Shown: piece by piece, positions 26,415-34,505 of the stretch
Layout: each line of letters opens with the position of its first letter
Position numbering within the stretch: position 1 is the first letter of the stretch
Source of the DNA: CAZWUL01 sp964636625
Lineage (GTDB): Bacteria; Atribacterota; Phoenicimicrobiia; Phoenicimicrobiales; Stramentimicrobiaceae
Assembly (NCBI GenBank): GCA_964636625.1
Contig: CAZWUL010000007.1
Location: forward strand, 1-40,332
DNA: 40,332 bases
Direction of reading: 5' to 3'
Notes under the pieces: generated by a model
What the model was told of the DNA's origin: nothing
The model's database searches: none
What the model saw: only the letters and a program-made list of their open reading frames with translations
Made by a program: the position numbers and the translations under genes

Positions 26415-26435
26415 GTTAGTTTTATTTAACCTAAC
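26415..26435. promoter_or_regulatory. candidate MarR operator before lon
   Basis: GTTAG (26415-26419) and CTAAC (26431-26435) form an inverted repeat in the marR-lon spacer, near a TATGAT-like -10. The same half-sites occur upstream of marR at 26896-26912 with a shorter gap. Confidence 0.45.
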
Positions 26436-26459
26436 ATATATATTAAAAAAAATGAACCT

Positions 26460-26876
26460 TTAGACTACCTTTAAAAGTATTTCTATCAATAAATTAATTT
26501 CTTCTTTACTTAAACAACTTTCTACTCTTTTCACAAAATTATCATTGGCAATCTGTTCTAACCTGGCAATCATCTTACCTTTTTTGGTAAGAAACAGATA
26601 ATAGACTCTTGCATCATGTCTACATTGTTCTTTCTGGACGCAATCTAATCGAATAAACTTTTTAACCATTTCGGTGACAGTTGGTTTAGACAAACCCAGC
26701 TCCTCAGCTAATTGGCTGATAGTTATATTCTCCCGCTTGTCAAATTTTTTCAGATATTCAATCTGTTTTAATGTCAGCCCTGAAATATTGTGTCTATTAA
26801 TAACATTATATCTGCACTCTGTCTTAATTAGCATAAAACGGTTAAATACACTAAACAAGGTATAATGCTCTTTCAA
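26460..26876 (-). CDS. MarR-family transcriptional regulator
   Basis: A 138-residue winged-helix protein. The recognition helix region is ITISQLAEELGLSKPTVTEM and the wing carries the DxR pattern (RHDARVYYLFLT). The terminal helices would form the dimer. It starts at TTG 26874-26876, four or five bases after AGGTGA. It is followed after 138 bases by lon, and paired half-sites lie before both genes, which suggests autoregulation and control of lon. The ligand is unknown. Confidence 0.88.
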   Translation of the reverse strand: MKEHYTLFSVFNRFMLIKTECRYNVINRHNISGLTLKQIEYLKKFDKRENITISQLAEELGLSKPTVTEMVKKFIRLDCVQKEQCRHDARVYYLFLTKKGKMIARLEQIANDNFVKRVESCLSKEEINLLIEILLKVV

Positions 26877-26895
26877 AATGTCACCTCAATAGTTA

Positions 26896-26941
26896 GTTAG
26901 ATATTCCCTAACATATTCTCATAAATATTCTTTATTGTCAA
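26896..26941 (-). promoter_or_regulatory. marR promoter with overlapping operator
   Basis: TTGACA (26936-26941) with a poor -10 (GAATAT, 26913-26918) 17 bases on. Directly beyond lies GTTAG (26896-26900), seven bases, CTAAC (26908-26912), an inverted repeat of the TTAG...CTAA type favoured by MarR proteins. Binding there would block transcription of marR. Confidence 0.5.
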
Positions 26942-27141
26942 TAGGTTATGATTAAGGTGTTATGTTTTTGGTTTTTGGTTTTTTAAAAAAGATAAGAAAA
27001 GAAAAGTTTGCTAACTGAAAGCTGTATATATAGTTTGGAATGATGGAATACTGAGAGATTGCAATATTGTCTTTTCTATTATTGCATTATTGTATATTTC
27101 CATATTTGCAAATATTATTGTATTTATCTTGATATCGATTT

Positions 27142-27555
27142 GTCACTGCGAGGAGCAAAGCAACGAAGCAGTCTCATCCAATTATACCCACAGTATTTTA
27201 ACTAAAAACCAAAAACTAAGAACTGATAACCTGATCTTAAATATCCCCTTGAATAGAAGATTAACTTTTTTCTTATTTTATCTACTTTGATCAAAGGATT
27301 AACTTTTTTCTTATCTCCTCCCTCTTGAGGGGGGAGGATTAAGTGGGGGTGAACGGTATACTTATTTTGTCGTTGTGAGCCTGCCCTTAACTAATGTTAA
27401 GAGGTAGGCGTGGCAATCTCATCCACTTAAGCTCACAGTATTTATTGATCTAAGGAATGGCAGATTTTCTGATTCTTTCTTGACTGCGAGACCGGCAGAC
27501 TATTTCTTTGTCATTGCGAGCAGGCTTTTGCCTGCGCGGCAATCTCATCCACTTA
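27142..27555. repeat. REP/MITE-like interspersed repeat block
   Basis: Three related units occur at 27142-27184, 27369-27429 and 27510-27555. Each opens with GTCRYTGYGAG and closes with GCARTCTCATCCAMTTA, and units 2 and 3 hold different perfect or near-perfect hairpins in between (for example GCAGGC/GCCTGC). An 18-base direct repeat (27259-27276 and 27297-27314) and a CCTCCCTC/GGGGGGAGG hairpin (about 27317-27338) are interleaved. A frayed copy lies near 33052-33089. The whole 26943-27676 stretch has no gene; the small open frame within it is repeat DNA. Confidence 0.65.
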
Positions 27556-27676
27556 CACTTGAAAGGAATACCTTTTATGGAACACTGGAACACTGGAAAA
27601 CTGGAAGTATGTAAAAAAGTTCAATATTTAAACACATAGTTTTATCAACCATAAAGTAGTATCTACAAAAGAATAA

Positions 27677-29332
27677 CTAAAAATATTTCATTTCATCCAA
27701 AAAAGCAGGCCTGTTTGCATATTTAGTCCTGAGTAATTTGATTAATTCATTGAATTCTTCCTCAAAACCCTTGATTTTTTTCATCTCTTTTAAGTATTTA
27801 ACATTTTCCCTATAGTGTGGCCTTCCCATTCTGGAATCAGCAAAAGGAATGATTAGCTTCTGATAAGCCTTAAAATATATTGTTGGATATTTTTCGGCAA
27901 ATACCTTATAGTAAAAACTCAGGGTAAAAAGACTCTCTTGTGCAATTATTCTTTTCAGTGCCTGTTCAAGCATGTCTTCTTTTAGATAAAGGTCAATGAG
28001 AATATTTCTACCAAGAAAATCTTTTAATAATCTTTCTATAAGAATGGGGAATATTTCTCCCTTCCATTCTTCTTGTGAACAAATTTCTTTTAACTTTTCA
28101 TAGTCATTCCAGTCTCTATCTTGAACAAAAATATTAATAAGATTCTCTTTGTATTTTTCCGGGGAATCTTTTTTAAAATATTGGTTTAAAAATTTAAGAA
28201 TATCTTTAGTTAAATGGGCAGGGAATATAGTAAGACCTTCTTCGGCAACTTTGACTGCTTCTTTATTTTGACCATCTTTTGCTAAACGAGAGGCGTAGTA
28301 CAGACAAAGTTCATGATTTTTTTGATAACAGCTCTTAATTAATTGATAGAATTCCTCTTCTTCATTCAGTAAATCTAAAATGTGCAATTGCATATTTATC
28401 CATTCAATTGCCTCATAATATTCAGACCATCGATTACTATCTGGAATTTTCTTGGGAAGATATGGTTTAAGCAATTTTCTCCAATATTGCAAATCTTCCT
28501 CTAAATAACATATTTCTTGTAAAGCATAACCATAATATTCACGAAAATAATCTGGGTCATTTTCAACATATCTATCAAAAAAATATTGAATATACTTCTT
28601 TTTTTCTTTGTGGTCTAATTCCAATTTATTTATACAATCCACCATATTATCTATGGCACAGCTAAACTCTCCTCCATAGTATCCATCAGAATCATCAACA
28701 TTGTCCATGTTTTCTGCAACCACTTCTGATAGTGCCTGATAAATTGTTAGTGCTTCCAGGGTATTCCCTGCTTTTTCAAGCCGATTTGCTAAATCATGAA
28801 ATTCAAACAAATCAACATTCATTCCATATTTTATAAACCCATGACGGTCACCTATTTCTCGAAAAGATTGATTAATTTCTTTTTTGTAATCTAATAAGTT
28901 TCTTTCTTTTGAACTTTTTCCTGAAAAGTGTATGACAAAGTTTTCTTTTAATGTAGGATTATCATTAAATTCAGTTTTCAAAAACTCTTTTATTTCATCC
29001 AAAGATAAGCTATTTAAAATTACTTCGGACTTATCTTCTTTTTGGGACTTTTTAATTACCTCTTCTTCCCCATTCATATACAAAGCAATCAGGGTTGCTA
29101 TGATATGCTTGCAAAACCCTCCCCAGTCATAAGGACAGGTACAGTCAGCTATAATTTTGTTCTTATCTTTATAGATTGTTACCTGGTAATCATATTCACC
29201 TTGAACCATAGCAGTAATCTTGTCATCCACTTGTTCTACACTGATTACCTTACCCATTTTAAAATATTCTATGCCTCGTTCAAAAGAACTTTCAGTGCAT
29301 AAGTTTCTTATATCTTCAAGAGTTAATTTCAT
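27677..29332 (-). CDS. SWIM zinc-finger protein with helical repeats
   Basis: A 551-residue protein. The SWIM metal site is CTCPYDWGGFCKH (about 61-73: C-x-C, then C-x-H) after a small beta domain (VSVEQVDDKITAMVQGEYDY). The rest is alpha-helical with TPR-like repeats, as in many bacterial SWIM proteins. SWIM domains bind DNA or protein; the cellular role of this family is not defined. The start ATG has AGGTGGG upstream. It is followed by about 120 bases and then repeat DNA, and upstream lies the ThrRS-editing-domain gene, 61 bases away. Confidence 0.82.
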   Translation of the reverse strand: MKLTLEDIRNLCTESSFERGIEYFKMGKVISVEQVDDKITAMVQGEYDYQVTIYKDKNKIIADCTCPYDWGGFCKHIIATLIALYMNGEEEVIKKSQKEDKSEVILNSLSLDEIKEFLKTEFNDNPTLKENFVIHFSGKSSKERNLLDYKKEINQSFREIGDRHGFIKYGMNVDLFEFHDLANRLEKAGNTLEALTIYQALSEVVAENMDNVDDSDGYYGGEFSCAIDNMVDCINKLELDHKEKKKYIQYFFDRYVENDPDYFREYYGYALQEICYLEEDLQYWRKLLKPYLPKKIPDSNRWSEYYEAIEWINMQLHILDLLNEEEEFYQLIKSCYQKNHELCLYYASRLAKDGQNKEAVKVAEEGLTIFPAHLTKDILKFLNQYFKKDSPEKYKENLINIFVQDRDWNDYEKLKEICSQEEWKGEIFPILIERLLKDFLGRNILIDLYLKEDMLEQALKRIIAQESLFTLSFYYKVFAEKYPTIYFKAYQKLIIPFADSRMGRPHYRENVKYLKEMKKIKGFEEEFNELIKLLRTKYANRPAFLDEMKYF

Positions 29333-29393
29333 TTTCCCACCTAATTTAGAATATATTACTAATATACTAGGACTAGAAAAACTATCTTTGTTC

Positions 29394-29804
29394 CTAAAAT
29401 TCCTTAAAAACCCTGGCCAAAGATCTTCCTGGTGCTTTCAAGTCAAGGTCAAGAAAATAGCCAAAAGGAGTTTGGGAAGCACGATAATCTGCATCCGTCA
29501 ACCTTTGTTCTGCATTGTTAAATATTCTTATGGTAACCTCCGGTTCCGCTTTACTCAAAGATAGATGGGCAAAAGAATGTAATACAATATTATTAGTATT
29601 GTTTTTTTGGGCAGCCCATTTCAAATTCTTAACTAACTTAGTTTCCACTTTTTCCATCTGTTCTTCGTCTTCTTTTTCAACTTGAATGAACCCAACAAGG
29701 ACATCTTTTATTTGCCTGCTTTTTTGATATTCTTCTACCATGTCTAATGTTTTATTGCTGGTTTTGTAATTAAATTCATCTGCATAAATCATTAATAATT
29801 TCAT
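29394..29804 (-). CDS. stand-alone archaeal-type ThrRS editing domain protein
   Basis: A 136-residue protein that resembles the N-terminal editing domain of archaeal threonyl-tRNA synthetase (D-aminoacyl-tRNA deacylase fold). It starts MKLLMIYADEFNYKTSNKTL, has NNIVLHSFAHLSLSKAEPEV in the middle and ends near QTPFGYFLDLDLKAPGRSLA, the order seen in archaeal proteins (YPYAHLS, then APFGWYKxFxIxxKGHPLSEL). Archaeal forms remove serine mischarged on tRNA-Thr. Here there is no synthetase body or anticodon domain. The final histidine-containing KGHP becomes KAPGR, so activity is uncertain. ATG with GAGGCAA upstream. Confidence 0.75.
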   Translation of the reverse strand: MKLLMIYADEFNYKTSNKTLDMVEEYQKSRQIKDVLVGFIQVEKEDEEQMEKVETKLVKNLKWAAQKNNTNNIVLHSFAHLSLSKAEPEVTIRIFNNAEQRLTDADYRASQTPFGYFLDLDLKAPGRSLARVFKEF

Positions 29805-29908
29805 CTTTATTGCCTCAATTTTATCTAAAACATATGAACTTCAGGGTCACCAAAGAATACTTCACTGCAATCAAAATATTCCGGGTTATACGATCTATCA
29901 AGCCATTT

Positions 29909-30145
29909 TTATTTTTCATTCACATATTTTCCCATAAATTCTTTGGCTTTTGCTATTCCTTCTTCAGTCAAAAAGACTGATTTTGCCCTTATACTTCCGG
30001 AAATATAACCTTTTTCCTGTAATTCATCTAGAATTTCAAATGGGTAACCTTTCCAACTTCTGTGAATTTTCATAGAAAATTCTTCCTCCTGCCATGATGT
30101 GAGATAAATTAATAATAATGTTAATTCCTTGATGGTTTGTTCCAT
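29909..30145 (-). CDS. DUF6429-like small protein
   Basis: A 78-residue protein, LTLLLIYLTSWQEEEFSMKI then SWKGYPFEILDELQEKGYIS, IRAKSVFLTEEGIAKA. This is a winged-helix-like layout that I associate with DUF6429, of unknown role. The frame continues after its TAA for 27 more codons (KWLDRSYNPEYFDCSEVFFG, then DPEVHMF and a stop near 29826), so the stop may be recent or the tail may belong to another decayed gene. ATG with AGAGGT upstream. Confidence 0.6.
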   Translation of the reverse strand: MEQTIKELTLLLIYLTSWQEEEFSMKIHRSWKGYPFEILDELQEKGYISGSIRAKSVFLTEEGIAKAKEFMGKYVNEK

Positions 30146-30202
30146 TTTATTAACCTCTTCCAGATATTTTAATAATTTCTTTCTAATTCGAAATATCTTT
30201 TG

Positions 30203-30401
30203 CTACCTTTCGCCATTTAACAATCTCTCAAATGCTTCCAGGTTCCCCATAGCATCATTAATCCCCTACCAATACTCCATGAAAAGTAACTCTGAAAGGA
30301 TAAGCAACTGCACCGAATTCAGTAAGTTTCCCTGTACTTGGAGATTTTCCATTTGCTTCACAATCAACAAAAATCAAGGTTTTAATATCCCTTTTTATCA
30401 T
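30203..30401 (-). pseudogene. 3'-5' exonuclease (DEDD-type) remnant
   Basis: The minus strand reads MIKRDIKTLIFVDCEANGKS, then PSTGKLTEFGAVAYPFRVTF and HGVLVGD before a stop. A one-base frame change then gives NDAMGNLEAFERLLNG. VDCEANG...TEFGAV is the Exo I motif (DxE) of DEDD exonucleases. Only the first third remains, and it is frameshifted. The plus-strand open frame over it has no support. Confidence 0.65.
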
Positions 30402-30565
30402 CTCTTAAAAATCTCTCTATTAAACTAAAATAAAGCAATGGTTTCATCTTATGATCTTCATAAATCATATGTCATATGTTTTGAAAATTTCTATTTTTAA
30501 TAAAAGCAGGTCTGATTCACTTTTTCTGACTAATAACAATTTACATAACAAAATTTGATTATTTC

Positions 30566-30862
30566 CTATGGATGTTGAATAATGGCAAAAACTGTTATTT
30601 CCCTTTCATTTGGTCCATAATAAAAAAATATCCGATAAGCAGAAGGAGTGTTCTGCTGGGCATATGCCTCAAATACTTTTCCACCGGAGGGACCTTTAAT
30701 AGAATAGATTATATGTGTTTGCAATCCGGGATGCCTTGGATTCTTAGAGAGTAAAACAATGGCTTTTTTAGCTGCTTTATAATCTTTGTTCTTCCCAGGA
30801 TCTTTTTTTAGCTGTCTTAATACTTTTCTGGCAGTTTGTGTTAAATAAATATCAAATTTCAT
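30566..30862 (-). CDS. RelE/ParE-type toxin
   Basis: A 98-residue protein with the RelE-fold order: an N-terminal strand, two helices (TARKVLRQLKKDPGKNKDYK), then strands ending SAYRIFFYYGPNEREITVFA and IIQHP. Such toxins cut mRNA on the ribosome or otherwise block growth. It begins nine bases after the partner gene's stop, with AGGAATG as ribosome site. Antitoxin first, toxin second is the usual order. Confidence 0.82.
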   Translation of the reverse strand: MKFDIYLTQTARKVLRQLKKDPGKNKDYKAAKKAIVLLSKNPRHPGLQTHIIYSIKGPSGGKVFEAYAQQNTPSAYRIFFYYGPNEREITVFAIIQHP

Positions 30863-30871
30863 TAATCATTC

Positions 30872-31183
30872 CTAAAGTGCTTCCAGGTTCTCAATTTTTT
30901 CTACTTTACCCTCTTTTGCTTCCTGCAAACCTTTTCTTATCTGATCTATCAATTCTGGTTTTTCATATATCCAGGCTTCTCTACTGGGAATGGCAGTTAA
31001 GGGTCTTAATAAAATATCCCCATCCTGTCCAATAAGAACCTGAAATTGACTAATCCTGTTTTGGCTTGATATTTTTTTAATAATCTTTTCACCTATAGTA
31101 ATCCTATTTTTAGAATCTATAAATTTAACATCAAAAGGAATAAATTCCTGAGTGTCCTTTTCAATTATTTCTTTTTTGGCCAT
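30872..31183 (-). CDS. probable antitoxin (AbrB/MazE-like N-terminus)
   Basis: A 103-residue protein directly upstream of the RelE-like toxin. Residues about 17-60 (FDVKFIDSKNRITIGEKIIK, then QFQVLIGQDGDILLRPL) look like a swapped-hairpin AbrB-type DNA-binding fold, and the charged C-terminus (ELIDQIRKGLQEAKEGKVEK) would wrap the toxin. The family is not certain; the role is inferred from position. ATG with GAGGTG upstream. Confidence 0.68.
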   Translation of the reverse strand: MAKKEIIEKDTQEFIPFDVKFIDSKNRITIGEKIIKKISSQNRISQFQVLIGQDGDILLRPLTAIPSREAWIYEKPELIDQIRKGLQEAKEGKVEKIENLEAL

Positions 31184-31212
31184 CTTTTACACCTCACAAG
31201 TTATTTTTATTC

Positions 31213-31288
31213 ATCATATCATTATGTGGGTAAATATACAAGTGGGATTGTGGGTATTTTTTAAACATATCATAATCAAGCATGATAT
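31213..31288 (-). promoter_or_regulatory. promoter and ATATCAT sites of the RelE-type module
   Basis: TTGTAT (31236-31241), 17 bases, TATGAT (31213-31218) on the minus strand. ATATCAT occurs at 31216-31222, overlapping the -10, and again as an inverted pair (31267-31273 and 31282-31288). These are candidate autoregulatory sites for the antitoxin. The rest of 31289-31616 has short dispersed repeats but no gene. Confidence 0.4.
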
Positions 31289-31381
31289 ATTTAATATTCT
31301 TATGAAATCCTCATTTTTATTTCTTCTTTAAAATACGGTAAACATTGAATGATGACGCTTTTAAATTATAGAAGTTCCTAT

Positions 31382-31438
31382 AATAAAGATTTAACCCCAT
31401 TGTACTCAATGTTTTTTTTGGGTTTTATGTCAAATGTT
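31382..31438. repeat. dispersed short repeats shared with the nucleosidase locus
   Basis: AATAAAGATTTAACCCC (31382-31398) recurs with one change at 35630-35646. A 16-base word TTTTATGTCAAATGTT (31423-31438) recurs exactly at 36430-36445. These words resemble spacer repeats linked to REP-associated transposases; no transposase gene is visible here. Confidence 0.45.
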
Positions 31439-31649
31439 GAGATCTGATCCCAATTTATTTTCAACCCCTTGTATTCATTTTATTTGATGCTGCTGTATAT
31501 CTCATCTATAATTAAGTATAGCTCTTGTTTAAAAACAATCATTTAAGGAAAATTTAAGAAGATGTGAGAATTAGATTAAATGAGAAAACAGTTTTTAACA
31601 GGCATGATTTGATAGAGTGAAAATTATGGGATTGAGGAGGAATTGTAAA

Positions 31650-32207
31650 TTGTCAAACATAGAAATTCGAAGGCCCGAACCTGGTGACGTAAAAGAACTG
31701 AAGCAGTTTTTCACAATCGTAATTAAAGATACCTTTGCTAAAGAAGGATTAGCAGATAGGGTCAATGAAATAAAGAAGGAAATTCAGGATAAGGAAAATC
31801 TATTAAAGAAAGATTTTAAATCAAACGGAAAAGATCAATATTTCCTGATAGCTTTGGACAAGGCAAAGATTATTGGTACCATTGAATATGGGCCGACTAG
31901 CCAGCTGGTTATCGATTGTACCAATGGAGAATTGAAAGATATAGTTGAAGTGGGTACCGTTTTTGTTCACCCTGCCTACCAGAAGCAAGGTGTAGGGACA
32001 TTACTGCTGAATATGATTTATCTGATCTTCTTATACAGAAACATTAAAGAATTTTGTCTGGATAGCGGATATTGCCACGCTCAAAAGGTATGGCAAAAGA
32101 AATTTGGAACACCCGATTATGTCCTGAAGGATTATTGGGGAAAAGGGCATAATCATATGATCTGGAGAAAACCAATCAGTGATATTCAGATAGTGTTTAG
32201 AATATAA
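31650..32207 (+). CDS. GNAT-family N-acetyltransferase
   Basis: About 185 residues. The acetyl-CoA loop region is VGTVFVHPAYQKQGVGTLLL (the Q/R-x-x-G-x-G/A motif), followed by IKEFCLDSGYCHAQKVWQKK. I prefer TTG 31650-31652, since AGGAGG ends nine bases before it; a GTG at 31617 and an ATG at 31626 have no such site. Acceptor unknown. It stands alone on the plus strand. The following 280 bases show no gene. Confidence 0.83.
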   Translation: MSNIEIRRPEPGDVKELKQFFTIVIKDTFAKEGLADRVNEIKKEIQDKENLLKKDFKSNGKDQYFLIALDKAKIIGTIEYGPTSQLVIDCTNGELKDIVEVGTVFVHPAYQKQGVGTLLLNMIYLIFLYRNIKEFCLDSGYCHAQKVWQKKFGTPDYVLKDYWGKGHNHMIWRKPISDIQIVFRI

Positions 32208-32489
32208 TCGAATTTCTTTTCTTTTCTGGATTTCGGAGCTTCCACCAGAGATCTTTTTGGCAAAACTATATATTTAAATCTTTCATTTTTCTTATGCTGT
32301 TTTCCAGCAAAATAAACTCCTTTTGAATTTAATTTCCTCTAATCTATTTGATATTTGACTTCTGATTGAGTAAAGACTTATATTTCAAGACCTGGACCCC
32401 CATCCGTGTTTCCAAAAAGCGTATGTGGATTTGTTCATTTGTAAGCTAGTACATCAATCTTTATTAGTTTTATTAGTAATATTTAAAAA

Positions 32490-32765
32490 TTAAATAATCT
32501 TATCAAATTGATCAACGGTAATAGCGGGTACGCTATTAAAAGAAATTCCGGTTAATTTATTCAATGCAACTGAAGATTTAATTACCTCTTCTATTGAGGG
32601 AAAGTTAATAATAAATAGTAAGTCTTTTTCCCCCAGCAAAGTATATTGAGCGATAATTTCTCCGCCATTTTCGGTAATCAACTTATGAGCTTCCCCTGTA
32701 CGCTTACTGCTTATGCCCTTTATAGACTCCTGTGAGTACTTTCCAAACATTAAATAGGTAGTCAC
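32490..32765 (-). CDS. GYD-domain protein
   Basis: A 91-residue protein matching the GYD family: YLMFGKYSQESIKGISSKRT at the start, GGEIIAQYTLLGEKDLLFII in the middle and a C-terminal FNSVPAITVDQFDKII. The fold is ferredoxin-like and the function is unknown. Start GTG 32763-32765 with a fine AAAGGAGG six bases before. It stands alone; the 440 bases upstream hold no gene, only a frayed repeat copy near 33052-33089. Confidence 0.85.
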   Translation of the reverse strand: MTTYLMFGKYSQESIKGISSKRTGEAHKLITENGGEIIAQYTLLGEKDLLFIINFPSIEEVIKSSVALNKLTGISFNSVPAITVDQFDKII

Positions 32766-33208
32766 AAATACCTCCTTTTATAGAAATACAAACTCCTTCA
32801 TCTGTTTGATTTAAGCCAGTCCACTATTCTATTACTTTAATAAATTTTGATGTACTAGCCTAATATTATCAATGATACTCATCCTAATTTCATTATATAT
32901 CATAAATACCAGGTCTGCAGAAAACTAGATTAACAGCACAATAAAATCCTCCGACAGAATCATAAACAGACATTTTTTTCAGGCTTCGGGAGCTGAACAA
33001 TCAATAACCAAAAAACATTTCTATCCCCCAAACACTCTTATGTTGATTGTGTGAAGAGTAGCGACAAAGCAATCTTATGCAATCATAAAACAACACAGAC
33101 TCTTTCTTGATTCTATTTGACTCAATAATATTTATCATTTATAATAACATAGTTTTTCACTATGATTTTTTCAAATTACTTTCGTTTAAGGAATAAAAGT
33201 ATAATAAG

Positions 33209-34339
33209 TTGATAGAAATAAAAGAACTTGCTCACAATAAAAGTGACTTGATAAATTTCATTAATTTACCCTGGAAACTTTACCAAGGTGACCCTTACTG
33301 GGTCCCTCCTATAAAATCAAAATTAATGGCTACCTTGCTGGGAAAAGATAATAAGCTTTTTGACAACGGCCCTCATACTTTTTTTATGGCCTACGAAAAT
33401 GGTAACCCACTAGCTAGAGCATTAGTCGGCATTAATGAAAAACTCAATAAGAAAACAAAAAAGAAAGAAGGCTATATCAGTCTTTTTGAAACAGTTCACT
33501 CAGAAAAAATAGCCATGCTTATCTTCGCTCAGGCCATAGAATGGCTGAAAAAAAGAGATATGAATGCTATAGTAGGCCCTGTTTCTCCAGATAATGGAGA
33601 CAGTAACAGAGGATTATTATATGAAGGGTTCAACGGTTCTCCGGTTATAATGAATGTTTATAACCCGCCTTATTATAAAACCTATTTTGAAAATTATCAT
33701 TTCACTAAATACTTTGACTTATTAGCCTATTACTTCGATTTAAAAAATATTCAAGAATTGCCTTATGAAAAATTCACTCCTGTTATACAATACGCAATGA
33801 AAAAGTATAAATATAGGGTTGACAAGATTAATCTTGCTAATGAAGTTCAGGAAAAAAAGGACCTTAAAAAAGTAATCGACCTGGCGATGCCAGAAATATT
33901 AGAATTTTTTATACGTCCGAATTTGGAAGAACTTTCTGCAGAAATTAATCGACTCAAACCTTATTTGGATCATGACCTCGCCTATATTGCCAGGGCTGGC
34001 AATAAACCCATTGGCTTTTTAATCGGCTTCCCTGATTATCACCAAGTTATTAAAAAATTAAATGGTAATCTTTCTCTTTTGAGTACTTTAAAGTATTTAT
34101 GGTACAGGAATAAAATTGACGGCATGAGAGTTTATTTTCAAATGGTTATTCCCGAATACCAGAATAAAGCAGTGGTTGAGGCTATGTATTGGTATTTGTT
34201 TCAAGCCGTGAAGGCAAAAAAATATTCCTTTATTGAAGGTTCATTGATCAGGGATGATAATGAAAAATCAAAAATATGCATTGAAAAAGCCGGAGGCAAG
34301 CTATATCGTATTTACCGGGTTTTCAGAAGAAATATTTAG
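33209..34339 (+). CDS. GNAT-like acyltransferase, long form
   Basis: A 376-residue protein with two GNAT-like halves. It begins with NLPWKLYQGDPYWVPPIKSK and continues with GPVSPDNGDSNRGLLYEGFN and PPYYKTYFENYHFTKYFDLL, a combination typical of long GNAT-like proteins of unassigned substrate that are common in anaerobes. The start is TTG 33209-33211, with AAGGAA rather far (15 bases) upstream; the next ATG is 45 codons on and would lose conserved sequence. A strong hairpin lies about 95 bases past the stop. Confidence 0.72.
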   Translation: MIEIKELAHNKSDLINFINLPWKLYQGDPYWVPPIKSKLMATLLGKDNKLFDNGPHTFFMAYENGNPLARALVGINEKLNKKTKKKEGYISLFETVHSEKIAMLIFAQAIEWLKKRDMNAIVGPVSPDNGDSNRGLLYEGFNGSPVIMNVYNPPYYKTYFENYHFTKYFDLLAYYFDLKNIQELPYEKFTPVIQYAMKKYKYRVDKINLANEVQEKKDLKKVIDLAMPEILEFFIRPNLEELSAEINRLKPYLDHDLAYIARAGNKPIGFLIGFPDYHQVIKKLNGNLSLLSTLKYLWYRNKIDGMRVYFQMVIPEYQNKAVVEAMYWYLFQAVKAKKYSFIEGSLIRDDNEKSKICIEKAGGKLYRIYRVFRRNI

Positions 34340-34433
34340 AAAACACTTTATTGGTTACTCCAATTGTTCAAATTATTCATTGTTAAGTTAGCTATGGTGT
34401 TATTTTATGAATACTAAAGAAAAAAATGCACCT

Positions 34434-34466
34434 AAACGAGCCAGGGGACAGTCCCCTGGCTCGTTT
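34434..34466. terminator. near-perfect 16-base-arm hairpin (bidirectional terminator or REP-like)
   Basis: Arms 34434-34449 and 34451-34466 are perfectly complementary, around one base, with A-rich and T-rich flanks. It lies between the convergent GNAT-like gene and the tocopherol-cyclase-like gene. Its GGGGACAGTCCCC core is also common in REP-type elements, so it may be both. Confidence 0.6.
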
Positions 34467-34505
34467 TCCAATTAAAAAAAAATAGCTGATCTTACTTTAA
34501 ATTAT

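Noticed and set aside
27090..27290. Plus-strand open frame in the repeat block
   Set aside because: It spans repeat units and low-complexity DNA and has no ribosome site.
27142..27555. Possible CRISPR array
   Set aside because: Units differ in length and internal sequence, spacing is irregular, and there are no cas genes; hairpin-bearing REP/MITE-type units fit better.
30129..30428. Plus-strand open frame of 99 codons
   Set aside because: The minus strand over the same bases encodes a recognisable exonuclease remnant; the plus-strand translation has no protein-like features.
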